From positions 1 to 64,000 of the forward strand of contig JASANG010001337.1 in the NCBI GenBank assembly GCA_030248215.1: a stretch of 64,000 nucleotides of DNA, in the 5' to 3' direction. The DNA comes from Enoplolaimus lenunculus. Lineage: Eukaryota; Nematoda; Enoplea; Enoplida; Thoracostomopsidae. Shown piece after piece: positions 12,305-23,036 of this stretch (the stretch's first letter is position 1; each line of letters begins with the position of its first letter). The position numbers and the translations under genes were made by a program. Under the pieces are notes generated by a model. The model saw only the letters and a list, made by a program, of their open reading frames with translations. It did not search any database and was not told the DNA's origin.

Positions 12305-12868
12305 GCGAAAGGCTAATTTTTGACAATAGTGCAAGGAAAAATCCTTACCCACTTGCAACTCTGATCACATTTAAAGTGAATTAAATAGTTTTTTTTCTTT
12401 CAGCCACTTTTTTGACTATTTCAACATTTTAGCCGCATAACATCCTGGTTTAAAATCAAATTTCAAAAATTTTCACAAAACAAAAATTTAAGGTCCAAAT
12501 TTTACGATTGTACAAATTCGTTGAATTTTTGGATTGTTTACAAACACCGAACCTGAACGTTAAACGGTTGATTTGAAGCATCCGATAGTCGCCATGACGC
12601 GTGTGTGCTGTAACCAACGCTTGCTGGTGTAAATTCGCCTTGGCTGACTGTATTCTTGTTTTTGGGTCCTCGCATAATCTGTAAATAGACCGGATTTTTT
12701 GAAACAACCGAAAGCGCGGCTCCTGTTTCCCCTATATTTAAGCATATGGCTTCGCTTTTGACCTTTGCTTAGACGTAGCCAGGCATGTTTAGGCGTAGGT
12801 AGCACGTTTCTAAACACCTAAACCTGAAATTCTCTCTCTGAGTTGATTAATGCACTCATTGGAGATTA
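12305..12868. other. No gene seen
   Basis: Unique AT-rich sequence following the repeat array. Overlapping short frames exist on the minus strand (12456-12817), but none has a splice context, signal peptide or family resemblance. A weak TTAGGC-like stretch lies near 12770-12800. Confidence 0.5.
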
Positions 12869-12876
12869 CTGTGCAC

Positions 12877-13318
12877 CAGGGTGCAAACGGAATTATAAAA
12901 TACCGGAACCGGAACTGGAAAGTTAAAAAATACCGGAACCGGAACTGGAACCGGAACCGGAAAATAAAAAATACTTGTTACCGAAAAATTCGTTTTTAAG
13001 CGCTATTTCATCTCTTTTAATACCGTAAACACACCATTTAGAATGACAAAATCCTGAAACAAATGCAGTAGGTGGGAACATATGATAAATTATGGAGTTT
13101 GGCACAAATTGAAAATTTTGGCAATGCACGCACGGACAATGTTAGATAAATAAGTTAGAATAATATGCTAATTTTTCTTAAATTTTCGAATGAGAAAAAA
13201 TTTTCAATACCGAAAATACCGGAAAACTTCGGTGAAAAAATACCGGATGTCTTACCGGAACCGGATAGTGAAAAATACCCAATTTCCCTACCGGAACCGG
13301 AATTCCGGTTGCAGCCTG
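12877..13318. mobile_element. hAT-type miniature element rich in CCGGAACCGG
   Basis: The ends read CAGGGTGCAAACGGAA and, inverted, CAGGCTGCAACCGGAA. The element is flanked by an exact 8-base duplication, CTGTGCAC, at 12869-12876 and 13319-13326, which is diagnostic of hAT insertion. Both subterminal regions are runs of CCGGAACCGG-type units pointing toward each other; the middle is AT-rich with no ORF. Related copies are at 32149-32392, 36970-37316 and 37713-38021. Confidence 0.8.
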
Positions 13319-13972
13319 CTGTGCACCACAAATATTGTGCTTGATTCGTTATATGTATTTTTAGTGGAAACTACTTTAACTTAATGAATTGGAATTCGGA
13401 AAGTCAAAACTAGAAGTTTCGAACGCTTTCCATAGTGTGTTTAAGTTAATTTCTTAGAGATAAGAGTAAAAGTTGCAAGGTATATTTTAGTTTGCTTATT
13501 TTAAAGATATATTTAAGTGATCTATTCGGTTTTATCTATGTAGTTTGGGCTTTGAATATACGTACTACGTTTTTAAAATTTCTGATGTCAGCAATAGAAT
13601 AAGCAAACATATCACTATTTTAGGAAATAGCATTACAAATGTTTTCGATGCTTCCAGCAGGGGATACTTCCCTCAACCCCCTGTAACTGCTAGAGCCCAA
13701 GTAGTTCATAGGATCCTGGTATATGCTGACCGCCACGTGTGGACTGACCATCTGGTGTAGTGGACGTAAACTTGTAATCTGATTTAATTTTCAGCTACCC
13801 TCCAAAACAACCTTTTGGGTATTCTTGGGTCCCGTCCGGATTTGTTGGTAGGCAGAAGTGGTCGATTTGAATTTGTGTCACACAAACTTGTTAGACGTTC
13901 TAGAAACCCGTTGTAAGATTGTATTAACTGCCAATAGTAGGCTGGATAGTACCAAAATGCCAAGGCCGGCGT

Positions 13973-14230
13973 TTACTTCGATGCAGAGGTGCTTACCACT
14001 TCATGTCCAGTGGTCTTGCAACGATCTTCTCCATAAAGCATCACCAAAAAATCGCATCTGCCTTCGCCACACCGGGCTTTTGCGGCCTTTTTCTCATCAG
14101 AACCTACTGGACGAATACTGATTGGTTTAAATTTGTATTCGAAATATTCTGTTGATCCACATTTCGCTGCGTAGCCACAAAACGCTAATGCAGATACGAT
14201 TGCACACAACAACAAAAGCCTGAAATGCAT
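13973..14230 (-). CDS. Small secreted cysteine-containing protein, probable first exon
   Basis: Unrecognised. The ATG at 14228-14230 opens a clear signal peptide (about 22 residues, core LLLLCAIVSALAF), followed by a Lys/Arg-rich domain with Cys pairs including RCGEGRCDF and DRCKTTGH. The frame runs to a stop at 13973. However, a strong donor (GTG|GTAAGC) sits after residue 78 at 13996/13997, so the reading after it is probably intron. A phase-0 acceptor at 13779 would add an exon reading roughly 13778-13620, but several choices are possible. The start codon lies only 47 bases outside the inverted-repeat element at 14277, so the promoter must overlap that element or its flank. The product is likely exported; function unknown. 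Confidence 0.55.
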   Translation of the reverse strand: MHFRLLLLCAIVSALAFCGYAAKCGSTEYFEYKFKPISIRPVGSDEKKAAKARCGEGRCDFLVMLYGEDRCKTTGHEVVSTSASK

Positions 14231-14631
14231 GCACTGCAATAGTTTGCGTACGCTGTGTCACAATTGACACACGTCTGTAATGCGTTGTCCACTTTAATTT
14301 GCGTACGCCGTGTGGACTTTTGAAACGGCAATTGACACTTGCGGTCTGCGGGGTTCAAAATTTAGATTCAGTTGACGGCTACTGTTAAAATTTTGATTTC
14401 AGTTGACAGCTACTGTTTAAAATTTTTCCAAATCCAACTTTTTTCAAATTTTGCACCGAATTTTAAAAGGGCATCTGTCAATGGCTTCCTAACAGTTACT
14501 ATGGCTTGACAGTTGCCATTACAAAATTTTCAACCTCGTTGACGCTTGCTGTCTATCTAAGCGGTACCCGTTGGCAGCTGCAGGGTATACGATTCGTTTT
14601 GTGTTGACGGTATCCATCAGAAAAATGAACC

Positions 14632-14885
14632 ACTCGTTGACGGCTGCTATTTTAGAAAAATTTTCAATTGACGGTTGCCGTCTAAACCGTAATTTTCAAT
14701 TGACGGTTGCCGTCTAAAACTAATTTTCCATCGACGGTTGCCGTCTAACTCTGAATTTTCAATTGACGGCTGCCGTCTTACTCTAAATTTTCAATTGACG
14801 GTTGCCATCTAAAAATGTGAAATTTTTGGATTTCAATTGACGGTTGCCGTCTAAACGTGGAAATTCAATTGACGGTTCCGTATGC
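14632..14885. repeat. Subterminal tandem repeat, about 8 units of 32-40 bp
   Basis: Each unit has the form TTTTCAATTGACGGTTGCC followed by GTCTAAA with small changes. GACGGTTGCCGTC is itself an imperfect palindrome. Clustered subterminal motifs of this kind are typical transposase-binding sites in DNA transposons, which is an inference here. Confidence 0.85.
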
Positions 14886-15045
14886 ATTTCAAGAATTTTT
14901 TACTGAAACTGGGATCCCCCCAAGCTAGCACTAGCGGACCCAGATTGAGGGTGGGGACCGTTGGAGCGTAGCGACGGTCAGCTACATGGAAGGTCCATAT
15001 CTTGAAAACACGCGCGAAATTGATTCGTCAAAAAAAAGGACATAG

Positions 15046-15795
15046 AATTTAACCAAACACGTAACAAATAATAATCGGACATATGTTGGATGTAAACCAA
15101 ACCCACGTCCGCAACATACAAAAAAACCCGCAGCTTTAGCCAGCACAAGTTGCAATACATATGAAAATAGTAGAAAACGTACTGCAACCACTGACCGTTG
15201 TACTTCTCCGACGGTTCGTCGCAAGTGCGAAAATGTTAACAAAAGTATTGCTGCGAGAAAAAACATTTCGCGTAATATTAACAGCAAACTTACTGATACT
15301 GAACTAGATTCCGAATCTGACTCCGAGGTTGAGTTAGAACTTGATTATTTGAATCGAAAACGGACAGGGGAACTTTCTGATCATGACTCGACTGATTTCG
15401 AGCCTGAATTGTATCCAGGAACGCAAACGGGTGGCTACTGTTTAAATCCAAACTCTATTAATGACATTTTGCGAGATCGAAAAAACTACAACGCCTGTGC
15501 AATTTCTGATAGCGACTCGCAAGAAGGGGAACCTGAATTGTATCCGGGAACGCAAGCGGGTGGCTACTATTTGAATCCAAACTCAATTAGTGACATATTG
15601 CAAAATCAAAAAAACTACAATGCCGACGCGATTTCAGATAGTGAATCACAGGAAGTGGAACCCGAATTGTATACGGGAACGCAAACGCTTGATTACCACT
15701 TGAATCTGGCCTCAGCCAATAAAATTTTGCGAGATCGAAAAAATTATGACAATACCGATACCGGTGCAGTTTCTGATACTGAAGTGGAATACTAA
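15046..15795 (+). CDS. Acidic repeat protein of the 3.4 kb element
   Basis: Unrecognised. The frame is open for 249 codons after a stop at 15043 and has no ATG near its beginning, so it is probably a spliced last exon; ACATAG just before 15046 could be an acceptor. The first 80 residues are basic (RKRT, VRRKC, AARKNIS), then comes an acidic linker (LDSESDSEVELELD). Three tandem 43-residue repeats follow, starting at 15400, 15529 and 15658. Each begins EPELYPGTQ or a close variant, continues with YxLNPNSIxDIL and RDRKNYN, and ends in an Asp/Ser/Glu cluster. At the DNA level this is a 129-bp direct repeat. The plan (basic head, acidic repeats) recalls the YNLRSR protein of the first element, without sequence similarity. 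Confidence 0.5.
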   Translation, partial: NLTKHVTNNNRTYVGCKPNPRPQHTKKPAALASTSCNTYENSRKRTATTDRCTSPTVRRKCENVNKSIAARKNISRNINSKLTDTELDSESDSEVELELDYLNRKRTGELSDHDSTDFEPELYPGTQTGGYCLNPNSINDILRDRKNYNACAISDSDSQEGEPELYPGTQAGGYYLNPNSISDILQNQKNYNADAISDSESQEVEPELYTGTQTLDYHLNLASANKILRDRKNYDNTDTGAVSDTEVEY

Positions 15796-15879
15796 AATTT
15801 ATTTTTTCTCGAATGATTGTCATAGATGTACGTCAATATTGAATGTTTCAGTTTGAGTACAGCGACATGAATATGGAAA

Positions 15880-17400
15880 CGTGTGCGGTTGATCTATTTG
15901 AAACTTTAACTGTGTGGTTTAAAAGTAAACGGTTAATAAAAGAAGGTATATAGCTCAAATACAAACCTTACTATAAACCGGCTATAAAACAAAAAATTGT
16001 TAGAATGAAAAAAGCTTTTTATAGGGCTGAGGTAAACGTAACTTTTCGACGAAGTAAAAAACCTGTAGCTGTGTTTCTATCAACGGAAAAAATTGCGTGT
16101 TCAGCATTGGCAATGTATTTTATTTTATTGTCTATTATGTATGCAATTTTTGAACATCTTTCAATTTAATCTTTGTCTCTTTAGTTTAAGCTCAACGGCT
16201 TGAAAATAGACACATAGTGGTTTAATTATTTAAACATTTTAAGTGTATGGTCAGGGAGTAAACGGTTCGTGAAAGAAGTATATATTGCTCGAATATGAAC
16301 CTTAATACAGCGAATAGCCTAGTAACTAGAAATTGTTAGAATAAAACCAAAAACTTTTAGGGGCTGAAAACATAAAGTTCTTTCGACGCTGTAGAAAATT
16401 TGCGGGCGGTGTATGGCCGAATAGGACCGTAACTGACCCGTAAGCTACGGTTTTGCTTTTGCATTTGTATGCTTGTGTTTTCTTATTTTTGTACGAATAA
16501 ACACTAGCAAGAGTAGTTGACTTACTACAAAACACAATGAAAATACAGAAACAAATTAACCGTTCTTTCATGCGGAAAACGGTCCATGTATAAAAAGATC
16601 AGGGGTGGACAGTTTTTCCGCATGACTGCAAGAGAGTAAAAAAAGTTTCAGTGTTTATAAAAGATAGACTAAATTTTGCTTAGGCAAAGCTTAGGTATAT
16701 AGGTTTGTATTTACACGCTTGTCTAGGCTTAGGCTTAGGAATAATCTTTAATGCGTCCCTACTCTATGCATTGGACCGGAAAACAAAAATGTACAAAACG
16801 TGAAGGGATATCCGCTTTATCATTTTCAAAAACTGGAAAAAACATTTACCAGCCATTGTAGAAAGGTATCAAACTTGCTTCACAAATCATGGTAAACCGT
16901 TTTGTGTCCGTCCTCAAAATTTTCCAGTCCGCATGCCTGTGTTTAATATTCTTTGCGAATAAAAAACTGCGAATAGAACATGTTGACTTTTGGTTTTTAT
17001 TGCGTTAGTCTTAGGCTTAGGCTTAAAGCTTTTTACAGTATATACGTCCCTATACATTGGTCCGGAAAACAAAAACGTACCAAACGTGAAAGGATATCCA
17101 TCTATATTCATTGAGGAAACTAGAAAATTAATGTATATACAGGTATTGAATGAAAACGAGTTCTAGGTGGCTCAAAATTTTGCCGGGCGTTGAACCGCCT
17201 AGCCTCCCTTGACTGGCCCAGTGTACCCTCTGCATTTAAAATACACATAGACTAGCAAATAGTTTTTTAGGCTAAAAAATGGGCCCCTGCCGGCGGTCGT
17301 AAAAGGCTGAAAAACAAATACTTTTTATATTTATTTTCGGTGAGCCAAAATTTTATAGGGCGGTTGAACCCCCTTGCCTCCTCTTGGCCACCGGCCCTGT
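15880..17400. repeat. Three sets of diverged direct duplications inside the 3.4 kb element
   Basis: 15880-16070 resembles 16230-16410 (shared phrases AGTAAACGGTT, AATTGTTAGAAT and TTCGACG). 16735-16870 resembles 17010-17140 (shared TTAGGCTTAGG, CGTCCCTA, CCGGAAAACAAAAA and GGATATCC). 17165-17225 resembles 17338-17405 (a GGTGAGCCAAAATTTT-like phrase and GCCTCC). No ORF is seen here; it is the non-coding right half of the element, grown by duplication. Confidence 0.6.
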
Positions 17401-17759
17401 GAATTCCCAGTACAAAAAAATAAACGGGTTGTTTTTAAATAAAATAAAAAAGTGTAAAAAAACATGCGTTTTTTTAAAATATAAAAAAACAAATATTAAA
17501 AAACGGTATTAGAAATCGATTAATTTTGGATACGTTGACGGTTGCTGTTTTTAAAATTGACCGCAGCTGTCAATTGAACTTAAAAATGTAATGAAAATAC
17601 TTTCAATTTACAAAGGCTATCTGCCGGTAATTTTTTTGAGGGCAACCGTCAATTGCCGTTTCAAAAATCCACACGGCGTACGCAAATTAAAGTGGACGAC
17701 GCATAATATTTGGCTATTTCTATTGTAGACGGTGGAAAAATACACCATTTTAAACATTT

Positions 17760-17819
17760 AGATTTAGGCTTAGGAATATGCTTATACTACTGTTCCGGCC
17801 CTGTTCTATACATGGGCAT
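17760..17819. mobile_element. Right-end fragment of a TTAGGC-carrying miniature element
   Basis: It reads TTAGGCTTAGGAATATGC, then TTCCGGCCCTGTTCTATAC, the right end of the family described at 42565-42796. The left half is missing. Confidence 0.6.
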
Positions 17820-18299
17820 TGATCACTCTCTGTTGAAATTGTCGTTTTCGTTATTTTTACTATCCATTTACACCCTTTTGAAATTGAAATACAAAATTTT
17901 GGTTTCAATCTCAATGAGACCATGAAGTGGATGCCCCTTGCATTTGCCAGTATTTCGATTTACCAAATGCCAATGTGTTAAATTTGATAAAATTTTCATT
18001 TTCACTTATGTGAAATGTGCTCAATAATTTGCGTTTACTGAACCCTATTTTCAACCGGTAACACTTTCAAGAATGAGTGAATCAATTAAGTATAATTAAT
18101 TATTAATTACCTAAAATTTAATTATTTTTATTTATTTTCCAACATAAAATTTAAAATAAACATCAAAATATGATGCTTCATTGTTATATAAACACAGCAA
18201 ATGTTTCCTATGCCTATTTAATATCTGCTTTCCGCTTTCAACCTTTTTAAATTATCCGTTTCCTGGTCTTCAGTTCAAATTGGCAAAAAACAGGATAAT
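17820..18299. other. No gene seen
   Basis: AT-rich sequence between two mobile elements. The only sizeable open frame is low-complexity and hydrophobic without a start context. Confidence 0.5.
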
Positions 18300-18667
18300 G
18301 GCTGGGTTTACGAAACCCTACTTAAGCACGATTTAGTACTTAAGTACGTGCTAAGTAATTACTTAATCATTGAGTGGTTTTTAAGAGCGTACTTAATTTA
18401 AGTAAATACTTAAGTCGCGGACTAAAGATGACAGATTACATATTTACCATTCAGGCATACTAAATTTGGTCAAATTGAAATTGTAGACTATTGACTCCTC
18501 TTCAATATATAGAAAAACTATTACTTTCTGGTTACGACGATGGCTGACGTTTGGCGTTAATTTTTGTTTTTGATCGAAAATTTAACTATTTACTTAAGTC
18601 GGCGACTTAAGTAATTACTTAAGTGTAACTTAAGTAAATACTTAAGTAAGTTTTCAGAAACCCAGCC
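18300..18667. mobile_element. Miniature inverted-repeat element with ACTTAAGT arrays
   Basis: The ends read GGCTGGGTTTACGAAAC and, inverted, GGCTGGGTTTCTGAAAAC. Both subterminal zones are packed with ACTTAAGT and TACTTAAG palindromes. AAT sits on both sides and may be the target duplication. A diverged copy lies at 29220-29563. Confidence 0.75.
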
Positions 18668-19501
18668 AATAAGTATATTATAAAGAAATATACAAAAAAA
18701 TATTTACTTCATTGCGCCCAATATAAACTGATATTAAACCCGATAATAAATATGAAATAAAATCGAGCCTAAAAACATTCCGCAATCATTTGTTTCTAAC
18801 CAAAGCTAAAACCAGTGGCCCAACAAGACGCGCATAAGAGCTGCCACTTCCGCATTCTGTTCAATATATGTGTATTGACCAGGGTGTAACCGGGTATCTG
18901 TTTCCGGAAAAGCGGTGTCAGTTTCAGTTATAGAAAGAACGGAAATCCTGTTACAGTTCAACCGGTTATATGTTACGCCTTATTGTCAAATTGTTTCACG
19001 TTTGGTGTCCAAATAACCAGAATTAAAGTTTGCCTAAATTGTGCAACTGATTCCTGACATAAAAATGTTTGAGATTGACTGCAAATAAGCCAACGTATGA
19101 ATTACTTCATTATAAAAATTGGCTTATCTTTGATGTCAATAGATATTTATACGCTATTGCATAAACTTTAACGCAAATCAAACATAACAACGTATCAGTT
19201 TTGAATACTGGCTAAAACCTGGACAATTTTACGTCTTTGTAGCTTGCCTACAACTTTGTACTGCGTTTACCGACAAAAACATTACCAGGTCTTAGAAGTT
19301 GCAACTACGAAGCTTGAAAATATTTATTCAACACAACTGATAGTACAACGAAAGTAGCAGTTTGAAACGTTAATTTTAGTATCAAAAAACAAAGCCGCTT
19401 TGGTTTGATGCTAATTCACTGCAATTATTTCCTGGCAAATCAGGGCATTTTTATGACCATATGCAACGTTTCAGCATATGCGCAATGCAAGTGTATGTAA
19501 A
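18668..19501. other. No gene seen; a degraded CCGG-type element near 18889-18985
   Basis: CAGGGTGTAACCGGG and a later CCGGTTATATGTTACG resemble the ends of the 12877-13318 hAT-type family. The remainder is unassigned AT-rich sequence. Confidence 0.4.
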
Positions 19502-19881
19502 GAGTGGCGGATCCACGGGGGGCCACCCCGGCCGTGGGCCCCCCCAACAGCATCTCGACAAAAATTGTATAGTGTCAATTGCTGTTCTACGCTGTTTATT
19601 TCTCTTTTTATACACAATAGTCTAAGCACGCTTTAAAGTTTCTTGTCCCTGGAGTCATTTATGCGCTACAATTAGGGATAATAGACATTTATGGACTCTA
19701 AACAAGGGTTTAAGGACTCTACCCGCTTACGGATTCTTATTAGGGATACGGACTCCCTATTAATTGGGACTCATAATGGGGACCCCCCTCTTATTTGGGT
19801 CACTACAGTATGGGTCAAAAATAAGTTTATTACCTGTGAAATTTTGCCCCCCCCCATTTTGAGATCCTGGATCCCCCACTG
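19502..19881. mobile_element. hAT-type miniature element (GTGGCGGATCC ends)
   Basis: The ends are GAGTGGCGGATCCACGG and GGATCCCCCACTG, inverted. Flanks TATGTAAA and TATGTGAA match at 7 of 8 bases, the hAT target-site length. The interior has the TCTCGACAAAAATTGTA phrase and TACTGTAGTGACCC-like phrases shared with the copies at 25838-26024 and 63588-63962. Confidence 0.75.
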
Positions 19882-19923
19882 TATGTGAAGTAAAAAAATG
19901 CCATATGTACATGTTCCCATGTA

Positions 19924-20361
19924 CTGTATTGAACCGAATAGGAGGGGGAGGGGTAATAAAAGGGGGTCCCCATTTTGAGTCCGAATCAATTGGAGTCCGT
20001 ATCCCTAATAAGAGTCCGTAAGCGGATAGAGTCTTAAACCCTAATTAGAGTTCATAAATTTATAATAACGCTAATTGTAGCGCATAAATGACTCCAGGAC
20101 CAAATAACTTGAGTTCGACTTAAATTGTGAAAGTACATTCCTAAGTAAAACCGTGCATTATCGCTCAAGCTATTGACACCAGACAAATCAACGTTTACTT
20201 CAACGGCTGGTTGCAGTACCGGATATATATCAGTAACGAAGGGCGGCCGAGCGTGGTTTAAAAATAAATAACAGTCCGTAACCGAATAACAAGGGCGGGG
20301 GTTACCCTCTGGAGAGGCCAAATAAATATTTAGGCCCCCCCTCTTATTCAGGTCACTACAG
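19924..20361. mobile_element. TA-flanked (Tc1/mariner-like) miniature element
   Basis: The ends are CTGTATTGAACCGAATAGG and CTTATTCAGGTCACTACAG, inverted, with TA on both outer sides. Internal phrases AGTCCGTATCCCTAATAAG and GCGGATAGAGTC recur in the copies at 23801-24185 and 26095-26536. No coding capacity. Confidence 0.75.
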
Positions 20362-20371
20362 TACCGGAATA

Positions 20372-20660
20372 CGATGTTGTTTTGAACCATGTATTGCAGT
20401 TGAAGCATATTTAATTGACACCAAGATGTCACTGGCTCTAATTCGGGCGTGGTCCTGAACTTCAGCAAACCGTTCAAAAAGGGTCGTTCATGCCGCACAG
20501 TTCCAGCATATTTCAATGTTAGGATTTCCACTGTAATTAACCAGACTTTAACGCGTAGACTTTGTGCTATTCTAAACTGATCCAAGAACAAAAATATGTA
20601 TTTAAATGATGAAAGTGCTAAGAGTGGCGCTATACGTTTAATTAAATTCTCAATTAGCAT
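20372..20660 (-). pseudogene. Possible exon or exon relic, unrecognised
   Basis: A minus-strand frame starts with ATG at 20658-20660 and stays open into the adjacent TA-type element, which supplies the rest of a 202-codon ORF and cannot be host coding. The part outside the element has unbiased composition (for example KYAGTVRHERPFLNG and ELEPVTSWCQLN), and an acceptor-like TTAATTACAG occurs within it near 20534. It may be a real exon interrupted by the element. No family was recognised. Confidence 0.25.
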
Positions 20661-20663
20661 CTT

Positions 20664-22158
20664 TAAATTCTAATTTTTCCGTTTTAGAATCCAGAAGGTT
20701 AAAGTCTGTTAAAACTGTTTTTTTCAAAAAATTTCGGATGGCGATGTATACCTGTATGTATTCCCTTGTATATACACCATAAATCTTTAATCTTCTAGTC
20801 GTTTGCTTCTATTTCACATCGTTTAGACTATAAAATGCGGGTTTGTTTAGTCAAAAAGCACAGCTGTAAAGCGAGGGACCTAAAATACAAAGGTTTGAAG
20901 TTATTAAACTTGTCTGCTTGGCACCTTTTTGGAAACCTTCCGTTCTTTAACACTGAGAACGTTTTCACTATTAAACCAATGAGCTTTATTATGTATGCTT
21001 GCATATTTTGTACTTTATGTTACGTTTATATGTAAGGTTTGTGTGTATTAAATGCAGTTTATTTGGCAAAAATTGCTTATTGCAGTTTTATTATGATGGT
21101 TAATGTTGTTGTCGAGCATCATACGGGCACTTTGAACCAGTGGCGTTTTTGCGAAAATTTGTTGTATTTTGTGTTATTTTGTTGTTTTTGGAACAATTTA
21201 GCTTATTTATATGTTACAATCGCTAGTGATTTATTCTCTAAGCTGAAATCAAATATATAAATAACACTTAGAAGACTACTTGAAGCCGAGCGTTACCAAA
21301 ACTTGTGTTCCATGAACGTCGAGTTTTCCATGCAAACCCAAAAATTGAAAATTGTTTTGTAAGAGTATGCGGTGTTTTATCTTCCTAAAATAATATTTAG
21401 TAAAATTCGTGAGAATGTAAAATTTCAATTCAATTTAAAAATTTCTGAACAATAAAAAATGGTAAAAATTGCATCTGCCACTACGTGCATTTTTGGGGGC
21501 TTGTAGAATGATTCCAGATTCGTAATTTTACGAGCAATCGATGCAATTCACAACAAAGGGGCACACCACAGGGGATTCGAGGAGCGTATATCCCCTCCCG
21601 GAATTCTCTGAAAGGCTTGAAAAACACATTTTTACACGCTGTAGAGTAACCAGCAGAGGTCAAAAAAATTTCACTTGCTTCGCTTGCTCCCAAAATTTCA
21701 GACTAAATTTTTATTTTTTCCTGAAAATTAAATTCTTTCTAAACTTCTGACTTATAAGCGACATTTTAAGCAACACGAGATATAATTCTACTTCACACTG
21801 ACATTAGCTGACATAAATCGATAAACCACTGAGAGACAAAGTTGAAGATAAATTGTTAACATTTTTGACACATCATCTCATTCTTCATTCTTTTATTCAG
21901 CATAAGGCTGTTATTCCAAAATTTTGCACCCAAAAATATTTGCCAAAAACTGTGTTTCTATATTGAGTTTTACAATAATTTTGAAAAAAGCTGCTCTTTT
22001 GTTAAATGTTACCACCATATTTTGTTTTTGTGCCAAAATTAGTATTTCCATTGTTTTTTTGGTTCTTTTAAATAAGGAACCAGAAATCGGGTTAAAGGTG
22101 TTGATAAATTTAAGAAAGTTCGCCAGATTATATCTCGGTTTATGTATTGTTTTTGTTT
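20664..22158. other. No gene supported
   Basis: Short hydrophobic open frames at 20835-21260 (plus) have no splice or start context that persuades. 21480-21720 contains a short GTCACTTGCTTCGCTTGCTCC-like phrase typical of dispersed repeats. The rest is AT-rich. Confidence 0.4.
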
Positions 22159-22426
22159 GTTCCTTTTTCACGTGAATATTTTCAATATCGTATGAGATGC
22201 AATTTAAAGGTAAGATTTGATCTCCAGTCTCACGAGTGGGATTCGTTTATGATGACCACTGTGCTATCGGAGCTTGACACTCAAACCCGAGGAAGCTCTC
22301 TCGTCTTATGGAGATTTTACACAGCGCATATTTGATATAGTTGTTAAACACTGCTCACAGTTTCTGTATTGCTCGTATATTATTTGTATTTAGTTGCTTA
22401 TAGTATATTCTATGAGTGAAGGGGTT
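22159..22426 (-). mobile_element. 268-bp tRNA-carrying miniature element, older copy
   Basis: It has the same length and layout as 45937-46204: a TTCCTTTTTCACGTGAATAT left end, a minus-strand tRNA-like module, and a right end AGTGAAGGGGTT. The tRNA-like part is more decayed here (B box ATCAAATC instead of TTCGAATC). Confidence 0.75.
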
Positions 22427-22794
22427 ATATCGTTGATACTCGTATTAATATTAGGAAACAGCCAAACCTCGCCAGATTTTTTGGTTTTAACGGCATTCAA
22501 GTAATTTTTAGAAATTAAGTCTTCATTTTGCACGCCGAAGTCACTTGTTATCTGAAGCACTTCCATAAATCAAAAAAGGCTTTAAGTAAAAATTGGAAAA
22601 CAAATAAATAAATAATAGAAATAAACAATTTAAACATTTGTTTACTTAAAATACAAGTAACAATATAAAAACAGCAGTAAACAACTTAACATTATAATGT
22701 ATTATTACATCTTTAGGCAACTGGAAAACAGGTAAAGAAGCAAACAAATAAGCAATCAGTCGAACGATCTAACTAATCAATCAACTATTAACAA

Positions 22795-23030
22795 AAACAA
22801 AACAAACAAACAAACAAACAAACAAACAAACAAGCAAACGAATGAACAAACAAATAACAACCAATGAATAAGAAAATCATGAAAGAAATCGACAAATAAA
22901 GTTGCAACCAAACAAACAAACAAACAAAACACAAAAAACCAACAAACTAACAAACAAAACAAATAAACAAACAAATAAACAAAACAAACAAAACCAACAA
23001 ATAAACAAGCAAACAAACAACACAAGCAGC
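22795..23030. repeat. (CAAA)n-rich microsatellite upstream of the claudin-like gene
   Basis: Interrupted runs of AAAC/CAAA extend to within 10 bases of the predicted start codon at 23037. They create meaningless Cys-Leu-Phe-Val frames on the minus strand and would form an A-rich 5' leader if transcribed. Confidence 0.9.
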
Positions 23031-23036
23031 AATCCA

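Larger units (their letters stand above)
14277..17706. mobile_element. 3.4 kb terminal-inverted-repeat element
   Basis: About 60 bases at 14277-14337 (GTCCACTTTAATTTGCGTAC and onward) recur inverted at 17645-17706 with only a few differences. Inside the left end is a run of GACGGTTGCCGTC-containing tandem units, with related units near the right end (17530-17660). The body holds one long acidic ORF (15046-15795) and several internal duplications. A partial extra copy of the end motif (TTTGCGTACGC) lies just outside at about 14247. No transposase domain was recognised. The target duplication could not be fixed. Confidence 0.65.

Noticed and set aside
20052-20371. C-terminal two thirds of a 202-codon minus-strand ORF
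   Set aside because: It lies inside the TA-flanked element 19924-20361; only the part outside was kept, as a weak exon candidate.
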